Positions 44,736-53,644 of a DNA stretch of 64,000 nt are shown here, piece after piece; the stretch's first letter is position 1; each line of letters opens with the position of its first letter. Made by a program: the position numbers and the translations under genes. Origin of the DNA: Effrenium voratum (lineage: Eukaryota > Sar > Dinophyceae > Suessiales > Symbiodiniaceae); assembly GCA_963377175.1 (NCBI GenBank), contig CAUJNA010000196.1:234410-298409 (forward strand). Reading direction: 5' to 3'. The notes under the pieces were generated by a model. That model was given only the letters and a program-made list of their open reading frames with translations, was not told the origin of the DNA and did no database searches.

Positions 44736-45418
44736 AGCGCGCGGAGTGCCTAGGCTGTGGTCCCCTTGAAACCCACGATGGTTTGTAAGGCTCCTTCCCA
44801 TCCAACATCCAACATCAAATGACAATGATTCATAATGATATGAATGATAATAATGACCATAATGATAACAATGATAATAATAGTGAAAAGAGAAGAACCC
44901 CCCCCCAAAAAAAAGAAGAAGAGCCCAACATCAAAATACAAACAGCGCTCATTCTCGGAGACATCTCCTTTTGGGACCCTTTTTGGGGAAAAAGGCGTTC
45001 AACTGGACCAAGCAAAAACCCTCCCACCAATTAACATGGAACCTGCGGTTCGGGGGGCTCTGAAAGTTACTTTCTTGTTAAACGGAACCCCTGTGGTATT
45101 GCAATATATGATGCTTGCGTTCATGGACACTAAGAGAATGATATTTGTTAAACGCGTTATCGCAAGAACTCCCCCTTGCAACCCAATAGAAAAATGCGCC
45201 CCACGTCTTCTCCGCTGAATGCCCAGCCCCATTGGGAAAAGAAGGTCCAGCTCGCTCGAGCACAAAGCCGCGCCTCCCCCTTCATCCCCTCCACATCTTG
45301 CTCCTGGCAGGCTTTGGGGGCACTCCTGCCTGACGGGCGGGTTCTTAGAGCTAAGAAAACAGTCCGCGGCAGCCCTATCCTTTACCGCGCACTCAAGCAA
45401 CTAGACGGTTCCATCCCG

Positions 45419-45490
45419 GTTCTGTGGTCTATTTTAGGGGAACCCTCCCCTAAAAAAGGGTAAAAGGGCGAGCTGTGGGACCTAGTTTAG
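45419..45490. repeat. Dispersed repeat, copy 2
   Basis: Second copy of the repeat at 41402. GTTCTGTGGTCTATTTTAG, GGAACCCTCCCC, AAAAGGGTAAAAGGG and GGGACCTAG are conserved in the same order. Confidence 0.75.
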
Positions 45491-45534
45491 TTGACCCAAA
45501 CCCAGTTGCAAAAGCGCACGCCAACAGGACACCT

Positions 45535-45650
45535 CCGCCCGGAGATCGTTGGGTCGCCCCAGTCGCCCCGTCCAGCAAGCGCTCGAAGTCGTCGAAGAGC
45601 AGCTCCGGGCTGGGCCGCTGGCTGGTCAGCTCGGGGCAAAGTGGCGGCAA
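45535..45650 (-). CDS. Candidate internal exon
   Basis: The minus frame encodes SPELLFDDFERLLDGATGAT then QRSP, an acidic amphipathic helix that looks genuinely coding. Borders uncertain; family unknown. Confidence 0.35.
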
Positions 45651-46504
45651 CACCTCAGCCCCCGGTCTGCTTCAAGGAAACATCTGATGGAGGCCCAGGG
45701 CAAGCAATCGAAGCCAAGCAAATGCAACCCCCAAACTGCGAAGACTGGAAACATCTGAAATCAGCTGAGGGCAACATGCTCGAAGTCAAGCAAAAAGGCA
45801 AATGCAACCCCCAAACTACACAGCATCGGTGTATTTTGTTTCTCCCACATCCCGTGACTTTGGCTTTTGGGAGAAGCCAAGAGCCCAGCGTATATACCAA
45901 CCCAACCCCTCTCACTGACTTGAGCACTTGAGCACTTGGGGCTGGGCACATGCCCAGCCCCCCACCCCGCGCCAAGGCAGCAGCCGGGGACCCCGGCGCT
46001 GCAGGCGGAGCGCTCAGCAGTCTCCAAGCGCCAGGCGCGGTCCTGGCGACAAGCTCCATAGGGAAAAATCCTCCGCCGGGAAATCAAAACCAAGGGAGCC
46101 CCCGAAGAAAAAAGAAGAAGAAGAAAACAAACAGCGGTTCCTAGAGCAACCCAGCGATTTTCATGCAAGGGTCACTGGATTTCTCCCCATAAGCAATTTC
46201 ATGCAACCGCTTTTTGGCGGTGCCCAAAAACGGAAATGGAGGAGACCTGTGGCCCATTGGGAGTCATTGCCTCAGACTGAGCAAGGTGAACCCCATATGT
46301 TCACAAAAGGAGTGCCACCGCGACGGACAAACTTGCGGTTCTTGGTGATGGTTCCCCAGGTCCAAAGTCCCCCCCCCAAAAAAAGGCGCTAACCCCTAGG
46401 GTGTGTCGATGGCGCATCTGGTCCTCAAAATGGTGGACCCTGTTGGAGCAAACCCCCCAAAAACGCCCCATAAAGCGGGCCTTCTGAGAAACACCTGACC
46501 CCGC

Positions 46505-46660
46505 GCGCGTCGATCCTGGACCTTCTGCACCAAGGTGCGCAGGGCGTCCATCTCCCAGTGCCGGTACCGCTCTCCAAACCTTTCCGGAAAGATCGATCGC
46601 GCGTGAAGCACCACGGCCCCGTTGGGCGCTGTTTCGGGAGTCAGGGCTTCATCCGCCAAA
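46505..46660 (-). CDS. Candidate internal exon
   Basis: The minus frame encodes VVLHARSIFPERFGERYRHW then EMDALRTLVQKVQDRRARGQ, and ends at CAG|GTGTTT, a normal GT donor. The sequence is convincingly protein-like. It lies 3' of the methyltransferase-like gene's stop, so it belongs to a different, downstream gene. Confidence 0.45.
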
Positions 46661-47520
46661 GGGTACCCTCCCCCAGATTAACATGGCTGTGGGTCAAAAA
46701 TCGTGCCCAAAATGGGTTGCCCTGGCAAATGGAAACAAGGACTAAAGCCGGCGGTTTCGTAGTGGATTGATTTTGACCCATGCCCACATGGAAACTCCCA
46801 TGGAAGACTTGGTTCCATCTACACAGCCTTCTGGAAGCTTCCACCCTAGTCTGAGGGAGCGTATGGCATCGCATTGGCGTAGGGAACCATCCCCCGTATT
46901 CCATCAGCACTTTGTGGCCCAATCCTGGCGCCTCTCAAACATGGCGGCTCCGCTCATCGACCTGGGTTCGACAAAGCGCGAGCCAACGGATGCCAACGGA
47001 AGGGACATTGAGTCATTGGTGGGTGAGCGGGCTGAGAAAAAATGAGAAACATGACATCCAAAGTCCGTGCTTTGACTGGGGGGTCCACCATCATCTAGCT
47101 CCATATCAGACAATTTATCCGAGCATCTGAACAGGCTTTTTTCATCAAACTTGGAAGTGTGGAAGGCAGTTGGAAGACTGTCATGTAAAGAAGGCCTCCT
47201 GTCCAATTCCGGGATTGTTGGAAAGAGGGTAAACGGTTTGATGGAATTCTGGCGCATGCGCAAGTGCCCATTGTCCTATGATAGAGGCCCGAATAATATC
47301 TGGCGCTAGCTCTGCGAAGAACACCGCAGTGTTGCGGTGAACCAAAACCACGGCTCGACAAGGACGATGCTTCAGCAGTGGCTTTTCACCGAATTGCATG
47401 CACCGAATTCCCACCGAAAGCGGGTCGCTTTGGCTCCCCGAGCCAGCCCTGAGCCCTGGAATCCGGACGTCAAACCGCCGGGCGCGCCGCTTCAAACCCA
47501 GGTCTCCTGGGCTCGTCATC

Positions 47521-48181
47521 TCAGGTCTCCGGCGGCTTCGCTTCCCAGCAGCTCAGCAACGTCAGCAGCGCCGCCAAGCAGATGGGAGCACAGAAGGCGT
47601 TGCCCGCCATGTCGCTCAGCTGGGCATCAGATAAGTACCTCATGCAAGCAAGGGGTGGCAGAAAAAAGGAGCGGCAGCCAACCAAATGGTGGGTGTCCGT
47701 TTGGCCTTCCTTCAAACCAACCCCGGAAAGTGGGTTGGTCCGAAAGAGCTTAGCATCAGCTTGGGCCCAGCAGCTTTTCCATGGAATAACTTTGGATCTC
47801 CTCGAGGCCGACGCCCTGCAGCATGCACTTCTCCCTAGTGCCTGGGGATCGACGAACCGTCCATTTGACCCAAACCGATCCCAGACGTGTCCGACAATTC
47901 CTCCTTCTTGTTTCCTGAAAAACTGGACCAACCCCGCCACTTTCACCAGACCAACCTCGTGAAACTGGACCAAACCGCTGAAAAACTGGACCAAACCCGC
48001 CACTTTCACACGACCAACCTCCCACCGCGACTGCACTCAACTCGCTCGTCGCTGCCCCGCCTAGGAGGCGCCAGTGGGGCCCCGTCACCACATACTTGCC
48101 CTTGGGGATGATGCAGGGCGTGACGTTTTGGGGGTTCGATCTGTGCCACGACCTGCCGAAGTTCTGATCCACCTGGATGAC
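47521..48181 (-). CDS. 3' exons of a C5-cytosine-methyltransferase-like host gene
   Basis: Three exons are apparent. 48181 to about 48056 starts after CTCTCTCAG and encodes QNVTPCIIPKGKYVVTGPHW with RLLGG. 47834 to about 47780 starts after CACTAG and encodes EKCMLQGVGLEEIQSYSMEK. 47638-47521 starts after CATGAG and encodes YLSDAQLSDMAGNAFCAPIC, LAALLTLL and a stop. The order TPC-(strand)-LLGG-E-LQG followed by AGNAF--P-----LL matches the C-terminal motifs VIII-X of C5-cytosine methyltransferases, including the GNA motif. The last intron fits GC-AG and keeps frame (AAG/TAC). The first splice was not resolved, and the catalytic half, which should lie upstream, was not identified. It could methylate DNA or RNA, or be a degenerate paralogue. 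Confidence 0.55.
47915..48022. repeat. Short imperfect tandem duplication in intron
   Basis: The block GAAAAACTGGACCAA, CCCGCCACTTTCAC, GACCAACCTC occurs twice about 62 bp apart, with a partial third GAAACTGGACCAAACC between them. It lies in an intron of the methyltransferase-like gene. Confidence 0.7.
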
Positions 48182-48989
48182 CTGAGAGAGCTACGCAAGC
48201 AAGCCGCCAAGGAGCGCCCACGAAACCCACGCATGTTGGGCTCCAGAATTAGCAACTCGAAAACATCCCCAGGCCAGGTAGAACCACCTTGTCCTGTGAG
48301 CGGGCTGCTAGGAGGAGCTCCGGTGCCAAGAGGTACCATCTAAATTGCCAAGAGTTTGGGGCACGGCACAGCCCCAACCGAACCACTCCCAGAGAAGCTG
48401 CTGAAGAATGAACAGCCCCCTTGTCTCTTCTCGGGGTTCTGGGATGGCTTGGCGAGAACAGCAAGGTATGAAACGCCTTGCAGTGGGGCGTGGCATTGCT
48501 TAACAAGTTGCTCTTGGTGGCCAGCATGCGCTGGTCAATGAATACGCGTCAAACATTTTCTTGTGTGGCTGTTGTTGCAACAATCGCACAAAAAAACTTG
48601 CCACTTGATTACAAGAGAGAGCAAGAAAACAGAGATCTGGCCAGCTCACTGTCTTGAATGTGGCCTTCGACAACGGCCCATGATTTCGCATCCCGAGTGG
48701 ATGCAAAGATCGATCCAGCAAGGAGTGAGCACTGTGACCCTAAAAAAGTGAAGGGGGCCCAGCGCAAAGTTTCCTTCAATCCGGCCTTGGTTGCAACACC
48801 AAAGCAACACAACATCGAATACTCGAAATGTTACCCAATCCAAGACACTCATTTCTGAAGAGCACCGTGAGGCGTTCGCCGAGCCAAGAATGTTGCACTT
48901 CCCCCAACTCCCTCCCCTAAAACGGTTGGTTCCTTTTGACCCATACCCCCCCCCCCCCCGGCCCCACCACACAACCCCCCCCCCCCAAA

Positions 48990-49095
48990 AGGCTGCCAGG
49001 CCAAAGCGCCACCAGGTTTCGGTCCAGGTCCACCTGCCTCGTCTCCAGCTCCAGGGCCGCCAGCGCCACCACGTGCACCTGGCCGTTGCGGTGCA
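48990..49095 (-). CDS. Candidate internal exon
   Basis: The minus frame encodes NGQVHVVALAALELETRQVD then LDRNLVALWP and ends near CTG|GCAGCC, a GC donor candidate. It might be an upstream exon of the methyltransferase-like gene, but nothing ties them together. Confidence 0.3.
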
Positions 49096-50285
49096 TGCAT
49101 GCATGCATGCATGCATGTATGTATGTATGTGTATGGATGCATACATGTATGTGTGCATGTAATATATGTATGTATCTATGTATGTATGCATCTACGTATT
49201 TATGTATTTATGTATTTGTGTGTGTGTGTGAATGTGTATGTGCATTTGTTTGTGCATGTGAAGGTGCATGTGTATGTGTATGTGTATGTGTATGTATGCA
49301 TGTACGTATGTATGTGTGCATGTGTGTGTGTGTGTGTATGTATGTGTGTATGTATGTATGTATGTATGTATGTATGTATGTATGGCTGGCTGTCTGTCTG
49401 TCTGTCTGTCTGTCTCTGTCTGTCTGTCTGTCTCTGTCTGTCTCTGTCTGTCTGTATGTATGTATGTGTATGTACGTATGTATGTACGTATGTATGTATG
49501 TATGTGTGTGCATGTGTGTATGCATGTATGCATGCGTGCATGCATGCATGCATGTATTTATGTGTGTATGTATATATATATATATATATGTATATGTGTG
49601 TTTGTGTATGTATGTGCATGTTTGCGTGTGTGTGTGTGTGTGCATTCGTGTGTGTATGTGTCGGTATGTCTGTGTATGTATATATATATATATGTGTGTG
49701 TGTATGTATATATATATAGATATGTGTGTGTATGTGTATGCGAGTGTGTGTGTGTGTGTATGTGTCTGTATGTATGTGTATGCATGTATGTATGAATACG
49801 TGTGTGTGCACGTATGTATGTATGTATGTATGAATGTATGTACGAACGTATGTATGTATGTAACTGTATGTATGTGTGTGTGTGATGTAATGAATGTAAT
49901 GCAATGCAATGTATTGTAACTTAACGTAATGTAGTGCAATGTCATGTAATGTAATGTTATTGTGTAATGTAACGTAACGGAATGCAGTGAAATGTAATGC
50001 AATGTGTGCGCAATGTGTACAATGTGATGTAATGTAATGTAAGGTAACGTAGTGAAATGAATGTGTGTATGCATGCATTTATGTATGTAGGGGTGTGTAT
50101 GCATGCATGCATGCATGCATTGCATGCATGCATGCATGCATGCATGCATGCATGCATGTCTGTACGTATGCATGTATGTATGTATGCATCCATGTATGTA
50201 TGCATGATGCATGCATGTATGCAAGTAGGTGGGTAGGTAGGTGGTAGGTAGGTAGGTAGGTTTGCAGGTATGTAGGTGAGCGTGA
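49096..50285. repeat. TGTA/TGTG/ATGC microsatellite array
   Basis: About 1.2 kb of GTAT, GTGT, CTGT, ATGC and GTAATGTAAT units. The base unit is the reverse complement of that in the arrays at 2.8-8.2 kb, so this array has the opposite orientation. The YVCMYVC-type and THTYIHT-type frames are repeat by-products. Confidence 0.95.
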
Positions 50286-51060
50286 GCATGTGCCGCTGCC
50301 ACACTGCTCCCCAAACGCAATGTGCAAGGCTATGCTATGCAATGCAGCATGACGATTGACGTTGACTTTAAGGGAATGACTGCAAAGCGCCAGCATTGCA
50401 TTCTAGACTGCACAGCGTATTTTGGTGAGTCGCGGAGGGCTGCGTGCGCACCAGCACAAAAAATGCATCACGGCCATGAAGCCACAGCACACACGCAAGA
50501 AACATGCCACACACAGGTTACCAGCAACTTGAAACTTGCCAACTGGGCACCTGCCCAGATTACGCTCGGAAAGAATGTTAAGCGTTACCTTCATGACTTT
50601 CCGGCCGCCATTAGGAAAGCACGGCCGCTCACTCGGCCTTCCAGATGTCCCCTTCTGGAGGAGATCCTTCACTTTGGGAAGAACTTTTCTACTGGTCCAT
50701 CCGCGGTCGACATCAGGGATTTGTTCTGACCGGAGGAAAACCATCTTCTTCTTTTTTTGGGGGTGGGGGTGGGGTCCCCTAAGAACGACACACCCATCAT
50801 GTGTGTGTGCCTTGGATTTTTGTCCTTGGGGGGAAATTCCCTAAAAATAGACGCACCAAACGCAGAAAGCCACCGGCAAACCGCCGCCCTCCCCAAAAGG
50901 TTATGGACCCCCAAGCCAAGCTGGTGGCTTTCCTGTTCAATGTTCAACCCTCTAGGATTTGTCTGGCTGTTCCATCATAGAAGCACAGTCAAGGGCAAAC
51001 CGTGTGTGTGTATGTTCTGTTTTTTGTCATTGGGGGGATCCCCCCCACCACCGGGGAGAA
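50286..51060. other. No recognisable gene
   Basis: Unique sequence. A minus-strand frame near 50600-50730 (VLPKVKDLLQKGTSG) is open, but the overlapping frames are too, and no motif is recognised. Confidence 0.4.
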
Positions 51061-51064
51061 CCGC

Positions 51065-51185
51065 GCGCGACACCAACCGCTGCAAAAGCGTCGTTCGGCC
51101 TCGCGCGGGGTGAGGCTCAGCTGCCTCTGCTGCACCTGCCGCAGCTTCTCCGCCAGCTGGGCCTCCTGAGGCACCGGCAAAGGCG
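51065..51185 (-). CDS. Candidate internal exon
   Basis: The minus frame encodes SPLPVPQEAQLAEKLRQVQQ then RQLSLTPREAERRF, a charged helical segment with coiled-coil character. Upstream of, and on the same strand as, the methyltransferase-like exons. Confidence 0.35.
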
Positions 51186-51849
51186 ACACCCGAAACCCCG
51201 GCGGCGGAAACCCGGGGGTTCGGCGGTTGCCTCGAGAAAAACGGCGCTGGTCGGCTTCCCTCTGATTTTTAGGGGTGGTTTGGATTCTGATGTGAAGCCT
51301 CTAAGAACTTAATTGGTGGTTTGGTGGACTTGGATTTGCTGAAAGGGAGTACTGCACACACCACACCAAGGGGAAAACGCGCCGAACATCTTCTATTAAG
51401 CAAGTCCATTGTTTCCGTTTCCTGGGGGGTGGTTTGGACTTGGATTTGAAGCGCGAATTCTTGTTGAAGGTAGATGGGAAACCGCCCCTTAGCCATCAGA
51501 CAAACCATTTACAACCCACAAATTGGAGGGAAGCCGTTGGTGGGGTCGGTTGGCCAAAGTTCAAGCTGAGTCCGGATCTAAGTGGCGCCCCTGGCTTTGA
51601 TCGGGGCGTGTCCCATGGTCAACATCCGGTTTGCGGGTTTTTTCAGGCCTTCCGGGGGTTGCAAGTGCCAAACTTGTCGATCCGCAGGCCCAAAGAGCGA
51701 AAAGAAGGTCCTGGTACTTGGGTGTCTTGTTTTGAGGGCACCCCCTCTTGTTGTGGCTTTCAAGGGGAGCCGAAAGGAAGCCCACAATTTTACCCTACCT
51801 GCTGTAGCTCTGAACCCCAAGTCCCATGCTGTGTGCCGGTTCTCTAAAA

Positions 51850-51998
51850 TCCAGATACGCCTTCGCAAGTCACTCGGCACGCGCGTCTCCTTTCCCAAAG
51901 CCTTGGCCAGCGACAGGAACTGCTTCGGCCACTTGCAGTCCAGATTGTGCTTCGACTTCCCTGGCCTCGAATCAAACTCCGAAATCACCCGCTGCGTG
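51850..51998 (-). CDS. Candidate internal exon
   Basis: After a GCCACGCAG acceptor the minus frame encodes RVISEFDSRPGKSKHNLDCK, WPKQFLSLAKALGKETRVPS and DLRRRI. The sequence looks like a real folded protein but I cannot name it. It lies just 3' of the terminal repeat of the DIRS-like unit. Confidence 0.4.
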
Positions 51999-52046
51999 GC
52001 ACCAAGTTGACAAACGGTCCTCTCCCCAGCCAGCAAGATTTCAGAG

Positions 52047-52207
52047 AGACTCTTTGAAGCACCACTCAGGTGCTACTGAGGCCTTATTCGCAAAACGGTG
52101 CCTCCTTTGTTGCCGCATAAGGGTTAGTGCCAAAATGGGAGGATTGCCCAGTTCCACTGGGCAGCTCCCCTCAGCAGCTGATGGGAGTAGGATTGATGCC
52201 ACTCCCA
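52047..52207 (-). repeat. 161-bp terminal direct repeat, 3' copy
   Basis: Identical base for base to 57771-57931, same orientation. It contains two small hairpins (TGCCCAG-TTCCA-CTGGGCA and CTCAG-GTGCTA-CTGAG). Flanking bases show no target-site duplication, which suits a tyrosine-recombinase element better than an integrase element. Confidence 0.9.
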
Positions 52208-52213
52208 CAGCGA

Positions 52214-52254
52214 GGGAGGAATCCTCCCACCTCACCGGATGCCCTCCCGGCATC
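52214..52254 (-). terminator. Twin hairpins after the polymerase ORF
   Basis: A GGGAGGA-A-TCCTCCC palindrome (52214-52228) and GATGCC-CTCCC-GGCATC (52238-52254), the latter overlapping the polymerase stop codon. They sit between the ORF and the 3' terminal repeat and may have a 3'-end processing role. This is structural inference only. Confidence 0.4.
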
Positions 52255-53644
52255 ATGGGTGAGGAAGGAAAGTAGCGAAGATCAGCTTGATCAATTCGCT
52301 TTCGACTGAGGGGAAGACCCGGTTCTCAGTCGGAAATTGCGGGTCCGGATGAGTAAGTTCATCCGCCCATGTGTTAAAGTCGCGCTTCACATGCGACGGT
52401 CCTAACATGACCTGGTGGTCATGCAGTGTTAACACAATTTCCATGAGGATGGCCGCATTGGGCATCCTGCGAGTGGAATCGTTAAGCAGGGAGAAAACGT
52501 TTCCCTGGTTATCACTAGCAACCAGAATCCTAGTGTGAGAAGCCGAGCCGGCTGCACAAAGCAGAACAGCCCTCACCAAAAGGAGGAGGCCGAAGAGCTC
52601 CAAGGCCGCTATCGCCCGCTGCGGGTCCCCAGTAGTGAAGGCCCACGGCTCGCCCTCCGGTGTGATTCTGTGTTGGAACCACTTCACTCGGGACTTGTCG
52701 GGGTTGGGCACGTCCGAGCACCAACCACCAACCCATGCATGGTCCGCCTGTTTGCCAGCTCCCGCATCAGATGCCCCCGTCCATGGAAGTGTGGGAGCAA
52801 ATGGAGATGCCAGTGGGAACCTCTGGTTGAAGAGCTTCCCCAGAAGGATGGCCAGAGCACGAACCAGCTTCGGTGGCCTGCCCGAAGTGGTGCAGGCCTT
52901 CTTCCAGCTCCAAAAGGGCTGGAGGAAAGGTTTCGTCAATGGACACGCCGAAGTAGCCCATTGAATCCGGCCCAGGGCTTGTTCCACCTCCTTGCTGGTA
53001 AAGATGTCCCCCTGGGCCAGCCGTTTGAGAGTGGCCAGGATTATGACGTGCTTGACTGGAGCCAGCAGCACACAGGGCGTGATTGGGTCCACCACGAATC
53101 CCAACCAGGTATTGACCGGGGAGAGCGCCGTCTTCTTCCAAGAAAGCGGGACTCCCAGCGCCAGAAGAGTGGCCAGGATGGCTGTGGCGTCCCAGTCCGC
53201 CCTGCTGCATCTGAGGACCCAGCAGTAGTCGTCCACAAAGACTAAGTGCCAGTCCACCTGAGGGAAGATGTAGTACAAGAGTCTGAGCACCAAGGATGCC
53301 TTTCTTCCCCAGTACAGTTGTGCCGAGGCCATGCCGTACGTGCCCACTCTATTGACCCACCACCGGTTCTGGATGCAGGCCACCTGGTATTTCCAGTCTT
53401 TCTGGAGCACTTTTATGCGCCTGTGGGCCTTGGTGACATCCGCCTTGAGGATGATGAAGGTTTCCCCCTGTGTCGGCGGCTGCCACGTCAGGGGTTCCCC
53501 CCTGCTCCCCCCAGGGCGTTCCGTGCCTGGGGGGGTTGGGGGGAATGGGGCCCTCCTATCAGGGCCCTCGGCACCTGGGAGTGGCCCCTTCCCTGAGGGT
53601 GTTGACCGCGGAGAGACGTCCAGGCCGCCGGAGGTCTCCATCAT
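52253..53644 (-). CDS. DIRS-like reverse transcriptase (palm/thumb) and RNase H
   Basis: A 463-codon frame. TFIILKADVTKAHRRIKV (about residue 69) is reverse transcriptase motif A with its Asp; VGTYGMASAQLYWGR is motif B; HLVFVDDYCWVL (residues 136-139) is the Asp-Asp motif C; TWLGFVVDP follows. FTSKEVEQALGRIQWA is the thumb seen in DIRS-type enzymes. The C-terminal part (RILVASDNQGNVFSLLN, near 383, and KRDFNTWADELTHP) is the DIRS-type RNase H, with Asp and the final Asp visible. The first 60 residues are a Gly/Pro linker holding one of the 18-bp hairpin elements. The fingers motifs are encoded at the end of the previous frame, so this is the 3' half of one polymerase gene split by a frameshift at 53659-53675. 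Confidence 0.85.
   Translation of the reverse strand: MMETSGGLDVSPRSTPSGKGPLPGAEGPDRRAPFPPTPPGTERPGGSRGEPLTWQPPTQGETFIILKADVTKAHRRIKVLQKDWKYQVACIQNRWWVNRVGTYGMASAQLYWGRKASLVLRLLYYIFPQVDWHLVFVDDYCWVLRCSRADWDATAILATLLALGVPLSWKKTALSPVNTWLGFVVDPITPCVLLAPVKHVIILATLKRLAQGDIFTSKEVEQALGRIQWATSACPLTKPFLQPFWSWKKACTTSGRPPKLVRALAILLGKLFNQRFPLASPFAPTLPWTGASDAGAGKQADHAWVGGWCSDVPNPDKSRVKWFQHRITPEGEPWAFTTGDPQRAIAALELFGLLLLVRAVLLCAAGSASHTRILVASDNQGNVFSLLNDSTRRMPNAAILMEIVLTLHDHQVMLGPSHVKRDFNTWADELTHPDPQFPTENRVFPSVESELIKLIFATFLPHP

Noticed and set aside
52128..52140. CCATTTTGGC inside the 161-bp repeat as a spliced-leader remnant
   Set aside because: Only 10 bases match and the following ACTAA departs from the leader; chance is plausible.
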